Part shown: positions 10,072 through 19,936 of the stretch, piece after piece
Numbering within the stretch: position 1 is the first letter of the stretch
Layout: each line of letters starts with the position of its first letter
Source: Rosa chinensis
Taxonomy: Eukaryota > Streptophyta > Magnoliopsida > Rosales > Rosaceae
DNA: 64,000 bases
Direction of reading: 5' to 3'
Assembly: GCF_002994745.2 (NCBI RefSeq)
Contig: NC_037094.1
Span: 68,366,819 to 68,430,818 of the forward strand
Program-made: the position numbers and the translations under genes
The notes under the pieces: generated by a model
What the model saw: the letters and a program-made list of their open reading frames with translations, nothing else
What the model was told of the DNA's origin: nothing
The model's database searches: none

Positions 10072-10653
10072 TCAGCGGCTCCGGAAACTTTTTCCATCTT
10101 TGCCCTTGCAGGAAAGGCTGAGCTCAAGGGAAGTGTGAGAGCCACCACCGTGACCGCCACCTCCATCGGAAGTAGTCCTCATGTTGCCAAAGATGTCCTC
10201 ACTGTGCATGGGAAACAGTGGAAGGGTTTTAATCTCCTGGTGGTCTTCTCCTCGTTGTTCCATGATGGATCCACCAACACCAGCAGAACTAGTTGACCCA
10301 AAATTGAGATTAATGGTTCCACCAACAAGCCCTGATCTTTGCTCGGGCACTTGAACATCCGAAGTGAGCTTCTTCTTCTTCAGCTTCTCCCGAGCCCTTT
10401 GGTTTTGAAACCAATAAAAGACGTTCCTGTTCTCGATCTGTCCGTACCATTTTAGCTGGAGAGTGATCCTCTGAACCTGCTCTACAGTGGGGGACTTAAC
10501 TCCCTTGTCATCGTAAAGCTCCTTGAGGATTCTTATCTGATCTATAGTAGGAAGCCACCTGGTATTACTCTGCTTGCAATGCATGTTAGGACTACTCTCG
10601 GCTGCTTTGTTGCTTCCTCCATCCTCGGTTGGATGCTGGTTTTGTGGTTCCAT
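10072..10653 (-). CDS. WUSCHEL-like homeobox transcription factor carried by Tat-1
   Basis: The ORF encodes 193 residues and is intronless and uninterrupted. A WOX-type homeodomain spans about 29-95: it starts TRWLPTIDQIRILKELY, has the extended helix region typical of WOX proteins, and has recognition helix VFYWFQNQRAR with the invariant W, F and N. A perfect WUS box TLPLFPMH is at 143-150, and an EAR-like LELSL at 176-180 sits near the C-terminus. This domain set belongs to the WUS clade of stem-cell regulators, which act in the nucleus and recruit TOPLESS-type co-repressors. It is shorter than a normal WUS (about 290 residues) and its recognition helix has QR where the family has HK. Cellular WUS genes normally have introns, so a captured cDNA is likely. 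It sits inside the retrotransposon, antisense to pol, behind its own TATA box. Its intactness contrasts with the broken PMD and RT genes around it. Confidence 0.9.
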   Translation of the reverse strand: MEPQNQHPTEDGGSNKAAESSPNMHCKQSNTRWLPTIDQIRILKELYDDKGVKSPTVEQVQRITLQLKWYGQIENRNVFYWFQNQRAREKLKKKKLTSDVQVPEQRSGLVGGTINLNFGSTSSAGVGGSIMEQRGEDHQEIKTLPLFPMHSEDIFGNMRTTSDGGGGHGGGSHTSLELSLSCKGKDGKSFRSR

Positions 10654-10753
10654 TGATGATGGATTGAGAGAATGTGAGAATGGAAGAGTGATGATGATAA
10701 GTAATTAAGAAAGATTACTGTTGATGAAATGATTTTGGGATTGGAAATTTGGG

Positions 10754-10760
10754 TTTATAA
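10754..10760 (-). promoter_or_regulatory. TATA box upstream of the WUS-like ORF
   Basis: On the minus strand the sequence reads 'attataaaccc', about 100 bp upstream of the ATG, which leaves room for a leader of about 70 bases. The DNA just upstream (10780-10925) is related to the region beside the next antisense TATA box (12050-12057). Confidence 0.55.
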
Positions 10761-10779
10761 TGTGGAGGAAGATATAGGC

Positions 10780-10925
10780 ATGCAAATGTCCACCCGTGGA
10801 TGGACGGTCAAAGAGAAGAGTCAAGTGTCAGTAAAGCGTGATTAAAGTTGCCCTAAATTTCGGAAAAGAAGGAATTATTGGCGCGTAAGGGAACCGAACG
10901 GTTTTCGAGGAGGTAACTGTTCCAT
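10780..10925 (-). repeat. Antisense promoter repeat, copy A (WUS-like gene side)
   Basis: This segment aligns in direct orientation with 12068-12230. Shared words include 'gtccacccgtggatg' versus 'ccccacccttggatg', 'tgtcagtaaa', 'gaccgaac', and the identical 'tttcgaggaggtaactgtt'. By eye they are about 70% identical. A third partial copy is at 12250-12320. It looks like a duplicated upstream promoter region for minus-strand transcription. Confidence 0.75.
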
Positions 10926-11044
10926 TTTCAATATTATCTTCTCACGGTGGAGTTTTCCAAGAATTTTGAGTTGGGGCCTATATTTGGGGCCTTGCGAGAC
11001 ACAATTATTGGCTCCTCACGGATATTTGAATATCAGGATAATAA

Positions 11045-12030
11045 AACAGCATTATATTCATAAAATGGCTTTGCGGCCAAAAGCAGTACATTCATTACAA
11101 AGCCAAAAGTGGCTAGAATACAAAACAGGAATCTGTGGATATCTTTTGAATCTTTGCTCTAGTGGAAGCAGCTATGGAATCCAACGTCGGGTTGAGCCGC
11201 GCCATTATCCCAAGGAAAGGCAGACTTCAGGAAGAAAAAGAGGAGTAACGGAGCCCCCGCGCCCCTTTCCATGGAAGCGGTAGAGGAATACAACATAGGC
11301 TTGGCCAACGCCAGTATCCATGAGAAGGGTAGACTCCAGTAAAAGAAAATGGAGCCTCCAAGCCCCCTCAATTGGAAGCAGCTATGGAATCCAACGTCGG
11401 GTTGAGCCGCGCCATTATCTTGAGGAGGGGAAGAGAGTGAAGGAACCGAATATCAGCTTGAGTCTCTGCACCCCCTCTAGCCTTGGTAACCACCATTAGC
11501 TGGACGTGAAGTACAGGAACAACCATTCTGTAGCTTGAACCCATTCCTTCAAAGAGTCCATCCCTTCTCATCCCTCCAAGATTCTATCAAGAAGAGAAAG
11601 GGGGAGAAGGAGGTGAGAACCAAAGCCCCTTCCATCTAGAGGGCACAACACGGGCCTGGTCCAGAAAGAAGGAAACAGAGGAGGAAAGACGAACCTCAAT
11701 TTGGCTTCCCTCCCTTCCCCGATTTGCTCCAAGTGGGGGATCCTAATAAAGATGGTCTCGCACGATTGTGGATCTCACACTCGGAGCCCCCTCGTGTTTC
11801 TAAACCAATCTGAAGCCTGGCATTGTTGTTGCAAAATTCCAGAAAGGCGAAACAAGGGGTTGCCTAAGATTACACCATAAGGCCTAACCCAGGCTTAAGA
11901 TTACGCCATAAAGCCTAAAATTTAGAGGCTAAAGGTAATTTCATGAGGGGAAGATTTGTGACGAAGGAGAAAAAGAAGCAAGGACTGAAAGGCCATTTCT
12001 TGAATATTTCAGAAAAGTTGTTGTGAGTAT
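11045..12030 (-). ncRNA. Putative antisense transcription unit of Tat-1 without a long ORF
   Basis: On the minus strand a TATA box at 12050-12057 ('cctataaatag') is followed by about 1 kb without a convincing ORF. The unit ends near 'ttttatgaatataatg' (about 11053-11070). Tat-2 has the matching unit at 61318-62066 with the same order: a TATA box, a two-copy 'aggctt.atggc.taatct' motif (here 11869-11925), the 3' motif 'ggccgcaaagcca', and a poly(A)-like signal. Shared order in two diverged elements argues for a real transcription unit. Whether it encodes a short peptide or acts as RNA cannot be told from sequence. Confidence 0.45.
11163..11419. repeat. 47-bp direct repeat pair inside the Tat-1 antisense unit
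   Basis: The 47-bp sequence starting 'tggaagcagctatggaatcc' and ending 'gcgccattatc' occurs without mismatch at 11163-11209 and 11373-11419. A weaker related block lies between (about 11262-11300). The perfect identity points to a recent local duplication. Confidence 0.85.
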
Positions 12031-12049
12031 TCCCTTCCCGAAATACAAC

Positions 12050-12057
12050 TATTTATA
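12050..12057 (-). promoter_or_regulatory. TATA box of the Tat-1 antisense unit
   Basis: The minus strand reads TATAAATA within 'ccctataaatagttg'. The equivalent TATA in Tat-2 is at 61318-61326 ('cctataaatacc'). Confidence 0.6.
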
Positions 12058-12067
12058 GGGACTACAG

Positions 12068-12320
12068 GCAAATCCCCACCCTTGGATGAAGCTCAATTTC
12101 AAAACTGATGTCAGTAAATCGAGATTAGTGATTCCAAATCTTGGGAAAAAAGGGACTAATAGCATGTGAGGAGACCGAACTATTTTCGAGGAGGTAACTG
12201 TTCTTTTCATAAGATTATTTTTCACGACCGTTGTTTTTCAACGAGTGATTAATGCCTTAAATCTCGGAAAAGAAGGGATTAACAGCATGTGAGGAGACTG
12301 AACGGTTTTCGAGGGGGTCT
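12068..12320 (-). repeat. Antisense promoter repeats, copies B and C
   Basis: Copy B (12068-12230) and copy C (12250-12320) are direct repeats of the region upstream of the WUS-like gene. They share 'cggaaaagaagggatta', 'gcatgtgaggaga' and the 'ttttcgagg(a/g)gg' core. They lie between the PMD gene 3' end and the TATA at 12050. Confidence 0.75.
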
Positions 12321-15300
12321 ACAGAGATTGGCCCGCAAAGCTCAATTTCAAACAAAGTTCCTCCACGTGGCGTTTCGCCGCAATGGCACCAGCTTCGGCC
12401 TGAGTGGCCCGATCTCTGATACGGGCCAGGTTGCGGCCCATTTCTTCAGAAGCAGCCAAAGGTTCATCGAGTTGAGCTTCTTCTCCAACAATCGCCTTCT
12501 CAACAAAGGCTAAACGGGCTTGGAGATCATGGATCCGAAGTTTGAAGTCGGACCTTTGGATTTGTAGTTCCCGCAGACAGATGGCTCGCTCATTTAAAAT
12601 ACCGCGGGGGATGTCCATTTCTCGGGAAAGGCTATTGAAAGCCTCTCGAGCGTCGTGAGCCTGGGTGTTCGTGGCTGATTGATGGCAGCGAGCCCTATCA
12701 AGTTCATTCAGCAGATCGTCAATAGCACTAAATTGCTGCAGGGTCAATACCTTCTCCTGGCGAAGATACCTTAGAGCTTCCAAAACTCGCGAGAGGATGT
12801 CAGTCTCCAATACCAGAGGACCCAGATGTTCGTGAAGCACCATCTTAGCCTCATCCACAGCAGAAGGAGGAGTTACCTCCAACACCCTCATCAATCTCTT
12901 GAATCTGGTAGGAGGAGGAGGTGGCGGATGCGCCACAGGATCACGAACCACCAATGCAAAAGGGTGGACAGCCTCTTCAGTTTCTTCATCTTCAATAGGT
13001 TGGTCTATCCCTTCACCCGCAGGAGAATCTGGAAACTCAACTCGCGGTTCACCATGGGCAAGTGGAGCAGATTCAAGCACAGAGCCCTCAGCTTCGACAG
13101 TTGTCTCATTTGTTCGCGAGACTTGGGGGGCACCACCACCATTAGTATCATTTTCCATCTCTGGGGCGACTGTCCCGCCGATAAGACTAGCAGCGTTTGC
13201 AGCCACCTCCTCGGTACAAACAGAATCCTGGTCAAGTTCAGAAATGTCAGAGAGCAGGGTTGGATCTAAAGGGAAATGGAAAGTATTGGCCAAATAGTGG
13301 CTTACCTCTCGAGCTATCGGGTCAATATCTGGTACGTGGTCACCAAGAGGAAGAGGCCCCGCCTCATTCACCTCTTGAACCTCTAGTGCTGGGAGAATCT
13401 CTGTCGTCATTAGTTCCTCATAAGCGGCAGAAGTCTCAGAGTGGCTTTCCACGCTTTCATCCTCCGAGGAGTCGTCATCAGAGATCGTTATTAGAATGGT
13501 AGGACCTTGCAGATGCTCTGTAGTGGGAGATGGGAGAGTTGCCACAGGGTTAGTTGATGCTTGAACGAGCGAGAGAATTGGCTCTTCTGCAGTAGCTGAG
13601 GGTCCAACCTCGCTCAGGCGAGAGGGATCAGTGGTCCTTTGACGGACCTGTCAAAAGATACATAGTGAAAATCCTGCCCAGATTTTAAATTTAAATAGGA
13701 TAAGACGGGGTCGGAGTTTACCAGTCACATTCCCAGAGGTTCATCATCTTCAAAACTCTCTTCGACAAATTGAGCTCGATCGCGTTTGCAAGCAAAGACA
13801 GCAGTGGCCTGTACGAGAAAAGAGTCATAACTCAAAAGGGGGGGAAGCACCAAATATACAAGTTTGGGATCGTTCTTAACCAAATTACCTCAGCAGGATC
13901 TTCATCATGCGAAGATTCTCCCTCAGAAGTCTCCTCTGCTATTGCCTTTTATTTCCCGGCCTGAACAGAGGTTGTCCTGCTCCGGGTAGTTTGCTGCAAA
14001 ACACACTCAGGAATAAGAGCGGGAAAATCAACACAAGGAAATGGAATGGTGAAGAAAGACAAAAACTTACTATTGCCCTAGGCTCGTGGATTTGTATCCC
14101 TGGACGCAATGAGCGAGAAGGTAGAATAGGTCGCGGGGGTTGTTCTGCAGGTTTGGAGAAGCGCTTAAGAATCTTGCGGTCCTCCGGACCAGGGCTACTC
14201 ATGCCATGAAAGATCAGGACGAAGAGTTCGTCATGTGGCAGGTCCCAACAGTTCACTGACACTTCTTTCCACCAATCAGCATAGTCATCATCGACATCGT
14301 TGAGGGGGTATAGCGCTCTGACCCAAGGGGGAATCACTATCAAAGTAAATTGACTCTGAAAGGGGGCAGACCCAGGCGGGGCTAATCTCCGCCAAGAGGT
14401 GTAGTAATTGGCAGAATCAACCAGAGGCCAGGGTACCAACTGGGCCAACCCAAATTGGCGGGCAAAGTGGTTAGGGGCGTAGAGCTCGTAACTTACGCGA
14501 TCAGTGGCAAGACGAATATCCAAGCAGGAGATGGCGTGACGAAAGGCCAGGAGGGCTCTTTCACTATGATCCCGTCCATTGGGCAGAAATCCATCATCAA
14601 GGGGAGGAGGGAATCGCCTAGAAAGGACTATTTTTGGGTCCGGCATCTCTCCCAGCAAGTACAAGTAAATAAAACACTCGGAGTAGGGTGGAGCTCGATA
14701 CCTTACGTTGCGGCAAAGCCAGTTCCCCAAAAGGGAATCAACTGGAGGTTCCTTTGAAATATCGCCGCGACGAAAGAGAGGGAAATAAATCTGCAGCCAA
14801 AAGGCAAGGATCCAGAAGGGGCCACTAATGTCGGTATCAAATGGGCGCATTACGGCTCTATAAAGGGAGCGATATAACGCACCCAATACAGGTTGCCCAA
14901 GGCCAACGCAAATACCATTGTAGAGAGCAGTGGCCAGAGAATTCCAGGGCCCAGTAGGTTTGTTGGAAGAAGTGCAAAAGATAAATTTGCAAAGCCAGAA
15001 TTCCAGGAATGCGATACCTCCTGTATGGTCTCGCTAGGTGCAGTAATAGTCGCGCCAGAATGGGTAGGATTTGCTGTGATGCCCTCGACCAGCCATATCC
15101 ATTCTCAAAGAAAATTGAATGCCATCAAATTGACCATGCACACAGGGGTCAAATTCAATGGGCAACCCCGTGATGGTAAGAACATCCAGCAGAGTTATGC
15201 TCATTTGCCCAAACCGGAAATCGAATGTATTACTGGAGGTGTTCCAGAAGCAAAGAGCGGCGGCTAGTAGTGCAGGGCTAGTATTATGGGGAAGACAGAA

Positions 15301-15702
15301 GCATAGATCGATGGTTTGGGTGATACCCACCGCGTCCCATCGGGCCAAATCTCTCGCTCGGACCTCTTGATACCAAACCTTTTCCTCGGGAGTGACAGTA
15401 GGCCAGAAGCCCACTTTCCTCCTTGGTCCCCAACTGTTAAAATCACCAGGCACCTGTCGAAGAGCCGCTATGGGACGGCTGATGGGAAGCCCATAATAGG
15501 CCATAACATCATCTGGCAAACGATCGCGAGGTGTGGGACCCAGACTCGCTTGACTATCACCGCCACCAAAGCCCATCAGTCGGCTTCTCTCCTCTCCGGT
15601 CTGACGTCTACATTGAATACTCATGTTAGTCCGCCAGTTGAATGCGGCTTTCTCAGTGATTTCATCTGCCTGATCAATAACGAATGGTTTCTTGGATGCC
15701 AT
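12319..15702 (-). pseudogene. Plant mobile domain (PMD, aminotransferase-like) gene of Tat-1, three nonsense codons
   Basis: This is homologous throughout to the intact PMD gene of Tat-2 (57711-61026). Exon 1 (15702 to about 14071) contains the PMD blocks DVMAYYGLPISRP, ARDLARWDAVGITQTIDLCF and FDFRFGQMSITLLD, then FWILAFWLQIYFPLF. The donor GTAAGT lies at 14065-14070. Later exons encode an acidic low-complexity region and a C-terminal coiled coil (starting RLMRVLEVTPPSA). The reading frame is broken by a TAG at 15034-15036, a TAA in exon 2 (near 13928) and a TGA at the end of exon 3 (near 13732). All three can be single C-to-T changes, and frame and splice sites are otherwise preserved. PMD proteins are nuclear proteins linked to transposon silencing and also known as transposon cargo. 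This copy could make only a 222-residue fragment. Confidence 0.82.
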
Positions 15703-15720
15703 TTCTAGGTCGCAAGGATT

Positions 15721-16132
15721 ACTTCTCCATTACACCTCGATTTATAGCTCAGATATTTTGGAGATTAATTATTAGTTGGGCCAGTGAGTGGCCCTGGTTG
15801 ATAATTAATGAATCATTATTTCATCTTGAGAATCGCATCTAAGGCGACAGTGAAGATACTTCTCCATTACACCTCAATTTATAGCTCAGATATTTTGGAG
15901 ATTAATTATTAGTTGGGCCAGTGAGTGGCCCTGGTTGATAATTAATGAATCATTATTCCATCTTGAGAATCGCATCTAAGGCGACAGTGAATATACTTCT
16001 CCATTACACCTCAATTTATAGCTCAGATATTTTGGAGATTAATTTATTAGTTGGGCCAGTGAGTGGCCCTGGTTGATAATTAATGAATCATTATTCCATC
16101 TTGAGGATCGCATCTAAGGCGACAGTGAAGAT
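15721..16132 (-). repeat. Three tandem 137-bp repeats, each with a TATA box, upstream of the antisense PMD gene
   Basis: Units start at 15721, 15858 and 15995 with 'acttctccattacacctc'. They differ by a few bases and one T insertion. On the minus strand each contains 'gctataaat', so the PMD ATG at 15702 has a TATA box about 40 bp upstream plus two further copies. Each unit also has 'gttgggccagtgagtggccc'. The array looks like a triplicated core promoter. Confidence 0.85.
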
Positions 16133-16811
16133 ATTCCACCTTTTCTTACCACCGCAGGGCCAGCATAGTGGCCTGATGTTTTTTAATTAAAACATGATTA
16201 AAACCGATGCGGTTTTAGATGCTAAAATTGCAGCAAGTATGGTGATTTCACTTGGTCATATGTCATGATGTCGATAGCCATGATCCAATCATCCTCTTCA
16301 GCATAAGACTCGCGAAGAATTAAATGATAGCAAACAGTTTGCTATTCTGCATCTTATTTCGCCAAGTACTATAGGCCTTGATCAAGCCAGGAAAGCGGCT
16401 CCAACCCCTACATTTGAGAAAATCAACAGAGAGCCAGTGAACAAGGCAGATACTTGTTGCTATACACATGGCGAAGCAACCACCAAGGAAGAGAAGGATC
16501 CTCATTCGCGATCAAAAGCAGTCTCCTTCGCATAGGGGGGCACGCTAAAGTTCTGATTTCCTACAAGCTGTCTAACTTTCATCAATTCACTGCATACCAG
16601 ACATCAGATCCATGGGGGGACAATAAAGTTGGCAAAGAAAGCGTCAGTTCATAACAAAGGCAATTCAGATTACGGCATTCAAGCTTTATGGCCTATTTAG
16701 AGGCCTACATGAAAACAGTCAAGCCAATACAAGTGGCTTTGGAGCAACAACATTATAAGAGTAGTGCTGATTCAAGACCTCTTCAGTCAAGACGAAGACC
16801 TTTGACTTCGA
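16133..16811. other. Tat-1 region between PMD promoter repeats and 3' LTR
   Basis: I found no supported ORF or repeat in these 680 bases apart from short AT-rich palindromic words (for example 'aaccgatgcggtttt'). Confidence 0.5.
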
Positions 16812-16825
16812 GGTCTGGGGGGCAA
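16812..16825 (+). other. Polypurine tract of Tat-1
   Basis: The G-rich stretch 'ggtctggggggcaa' lies directly before the 3' LTR, where plus-strand DNA synthesis is primed. Tat-2 has the reverse-complement equivalent at 57450-57463. Confidence 0.8.
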
Positions 16826-18089
16826 TGTTTGGACCCAAAATGAGCATTTTGGCCTGACAAGGCACGTTTTGGAGAAATTGAGCCAATGTCAGTGGCTCAA
16901 GCTATATATTGTCGACAAGTTCGAAATATATATTTAGAGGCTAAATAAAGCCTACTGTGGAAGCATGGAAATGGAAAGTCAACTTTAGCACATTTTCCTA
17001 CTTCGGCTAGGAGAAACCGAGCTAAACAGAAGGAGCGGTCGCCTGACCAAATGAACTCTAAATGGGCTGAAACTCTGCAGAACCATTTTAGACATCCTAA
17101 GAAACATTTCTTATGAAGAGTGCAAGATCCAGATAGAAGTGGAAGGCCTTCAAAAGATCAGTCCATTGTTCTGCAGAAGCAAAATTGGAAAACTGGACCT
17201 GTAAGGGGTCCAACAGCATTTCCGGCCCAACCACTATACTAAAAGCTCTGAAATTTTACCAGCATGATCTACACTCATAGTGGAACATTTGTTATGAAGA
17301 CGTCACGGCCAAAATATGAATTCCTGATGGAGATATACATGAAGGAATAAAGGAGCCGAAAGTGCTTCCTTATCTCCCAAATTCATCATTCCTTATCTCC
17401 TTATCTCCGAAATTCATCATTTCTATCTCCATTAATGCTCCATCTCCACCTCCCTTATCTCCAATTAGTGCTCCACTTTCATTTGTTTAATGCCAAAGTA
17501 GTTGGCATGGTAGCCTATAAATAGAGGTTACAAATTCATCACAAAACACACATTCACAACAACAACATCTCTAAGATGATCTAAGTTCTCTCTAGAGCAA
17601 CCTCTCTAAGAGCAACTCCTCTCCTTCTCTTTCTCTTACCGGTGATCACACTCCTAGTCCTAGTCTTCTCAGAAGCCGACTTTCAGTGCCACCAAACCCT
17701 CTGTCAGCGTGCTTCGGTCCTAGTCTCCTCGGGAGCCGACGGTAGTGCCGCGACCACAACGGTTACAGAACCAGCCAAGCAAGGGTAACGCCCTAGCAAC
17801 CCAGCCAAGCTAAAGTCACGCTTTAGCAAGTTCTCCTCACTTCCCAGTGGTTCTCGCTCTGCTCGATCTACAACATCGAGTATCGATTGTGATTTACAAG
17901 AAGCTCAGCAAAAGTCCTCGCCACGAGGCACAAAGAATCCCATGACGAGGTTGGTGCTCTCCTCGTCCACAATCTCTTGAAAGAAGTCAGGTCAAGGGAC
18001 ACCCCCGACAACCGCACCCGAACGGTGTTGGCACGCCCGCGCAAGAAAAGAGACTGTTGACCAGCTGCAACAAAATTGGAGCCAAAACA
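16826..18089 (+). repeat. 3' LTR of Tat-1
   Basis: The length is the same as the 5' LTR, with about six substitutions. The TATA box is at 17516-17523. It is followed by the target duplication GACCC. Confidence 0.95.
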
Positions 18090-18486
18090 GACCCGCCCCC
18101 ATGTGAAAATTTAAATACCACCAGGACACAAAACATGTACGCGTGGACGAATGTGAAACTTTACCAACTGACCCGGCCCAATATTTCCTCAAAAGTATTA
18201 TTTTTCATATAATAAACCCAGCATCCCCTCGTGACTAGTCCGCGGATTTTCCACTCTTGGAAACCAAAAATAACAGAATCTAAGGAAACAAGAAGTAGCA
18301 GCAAGGCAGCACAAAGCCAACACGACGCCGTTCGCCGCCGCTCCTATCAACACAGCATTTCCTTCTCTTCCTCTTCTCCTCTACTTCTTCTCCTTCTCCT
18401 TCTCTTCGTCTCTGTTTCTTTTCTGTTTCGTATATTATTGCCGCCGCTCTTCTTTGACCGCTTCACCTTTCACTCAACTTTTCCCG

Positions 18487-19041
18487 ATGGCGCTTCGCTT
18501 CGAGGTAAGGTTTTGAACTCCATTTCAATCTTTTTTTTTGCTTGAATCGGAATGCTTTGCTTTACATTCATGCCACTACTCGCAATTAGTTTTTCTATGC
18601 TAATATGAATTCATGAGCAGATTATAATTGATTGTAATGACTGTTTGTTCTTGAATTTGTATCTGTTTAAGTTTACTGCATTGGTAAATAATAGGCTATT
18701 TTCGTTTCGGTGTGAATAGTTATTATGCCGGAATTATGAGGCTGTGTTTCTCTTTGGACTGAATTAGTACGAACATTGTGTATATAAAGGAAGTCTCTCG
18801 AGTGACGGTAAAAATGAAGATATAACGTGTAAGCAGAAGATATTTCTGTATATTGGATTGCAAACGTGGACTATATTTGCAGATTTTCAATGTAGTGTTG
18901 GAGAATGTGTACTATATATATACTACGAACGGACGGATGCGTATTTGTTCGGAGCTGTTTTGCTGATTTTAGAGCTTTCGGTTCGCTGTTTTGTAACTAG
19001 AGGTTTTGGGGAGGTTCAATCGTGCTCATGCAGCTCAATTT
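18487..19041 (+). pseudogene. QTRT1: Queuine tRNA-ribosyltransferase (QTRT1), truncated duplicate copy
   Basis: This matches the 5' part of the larger QTRT1 pseudogene (28727-34987). Exon 1 is 18487-18504 (MALRFE, donor gtaagg). An intron closely similar to 28745-29254 follows, and exon 2 begins at about 19003 (VLGRFNRAHAAQ). Homology stops abruptly at about 19041, so only some 18 codons of the TGT domain start remain. The upstream DNA (18095-18486) is also shared. The copy is a non-functional fragment of a segmental duplication, and Tat-1 sits in its promoter-side flank. Confidence 0.85.
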
Positions 19042-19180
19042 TGTAGTTGTTTGAGCTCATTATAACCCTACTGCTCCTTTTAATAAAAGCACTTTATATA
19101 AATGCGAGAAAACATTCATACACCTGCAAAATGATTAATTGAAAAAATGTGAGGGCTAGACAATCCCCTGCGGTGGAATG

Positions 19181-19640
19181 AATCAATGAATTACTCTGAG
19201 GGCTTTAAGCTCTGAAACCTGTTTCTCAACCCTGCTAACCCTGCTTAACATTTCATCAACTCGAGTTCTTGCGTTATTCACCATTACAGTTTTCAGGTTC
19301 CTCTTAGCCTCACATCCCAAATCAAAGTCGGACATAGCATCACCTCTTTCACTGATGTTTCTGACATCAAAATATCAACAGAACTTTCGCATGCAGTTGA
19401 ATAACTACCATCTTTTCTAGTTTCAACAGTTCTATGCTTCTTCTTTTGAAATATTCTGATATAGTCAAGTCATCTTTGTCCATAGAATCTCCTGCTTCCA
19501 TCCTACAACATCTGGGAGGAAATCCAGGAGAAACAAGGGAATCATTACTTTCATTTGAAATCAGAAGCGGAATGACATTATTTTCTTCCTTTCTTTTCAT
19601 GCCTCTATATATTTCTTCCAAGGAAACCCAAGATGTACAG
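19181..19640 (-). other. Unrecognised protein-coding remnant
   Basis: Two minus-strand frames read like real protein rather than random sequence. One (19621-19367) starts MEEIYRGMKRKEENNV. A second, further 3' (about 19330-19190), contains ARTRVDEMLSRVSRVEKQ, a likely coiled coil, and then a stop. They lie in neighbouring positions in different frames, as in a gene fragment with a lost splice site or frameshift. I do not recognise the family. Confidence 0.35.
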
Positions 19641-19885
19641 GGTGGTTCAATGCGGCCGTGGCCTCTGGGTTCAGTCAGCTTTCCCGCCTGCTAGAACTAT
19701 TTCCTATCCTCTGTTTCGAAACTCTGATTTTATGAACTATAATCTGGCACGAAGGCAGTCAACAATAGGCTGGTGCAACGCAGCCGCGACCCCAATAATT
19801 GTGGGACTATTAAAATGTTATCAAAGGGGACAGGTGTAATTTTCATAGTCTTTTGACTCTTTTATTTTAAATTTCCAACTCGCCT

Positions 19886-19894
19886 TATAAATAT
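19886..19894 (+). promoter_or_regulatory. TATA box of the SDR gene
   Basis: TATAAATAT lies about 50 bp upstream of the ATG at 19937, implying a leader of roughly 20 bases. The second SDR copy has a TATA at a similar distance (55791-55799). Confidence 0.65.
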
Positions 19895-19936
19895 CCACTC
19901 AAGTAGAGCTTTACTACACTCACGTAGCTCAACACA

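Larger units (their letters stand above)
281..18089 (+). mobile_element. Tat-1: Ty3/gypsy LTR retrotransposon, Tat-like, with antisense cargo genes
   Basis: The element has two 1264-bp direct LTRs (281-1544 and 16826-18089) that begin TGTTTGG and end AAAACA. The 5-bp target duplication GACCC is at 276-280 and 18090-18094. A purine tract precedes the 3' LTR. The plus strand carries gag, protease, reverse transcriptase, RNase H, a second archaeal-type RNase H and integrase. The dual RNase H and the very large size are typical of the Tat/Ogre group. The minus strand between pol and the 3' LTR carries a WUSCHEL-like ORF, a short transcription unit and a PMD gene. I counted six LTR mismatches by eye, so the insertion is young. 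Even so, the coding region holds several disabling mutations, which suggests this copy was mobilised in trans. Confidence 0.95.

Noticed and set aside
12826..13297. Plus-strand open frames over the PMD C-terminal exons
   Set aside because: The minus strand has the homologous protein (matched by Tat-2), so these are complementary-strand shadows.
18231..18545. Open frame over the QTRT1 leader (Ser/Leu-rich)
   Set aside because: It covers the pyrimidine-rich 5' UTR and exon 1. The real start is the ATG at 18487.
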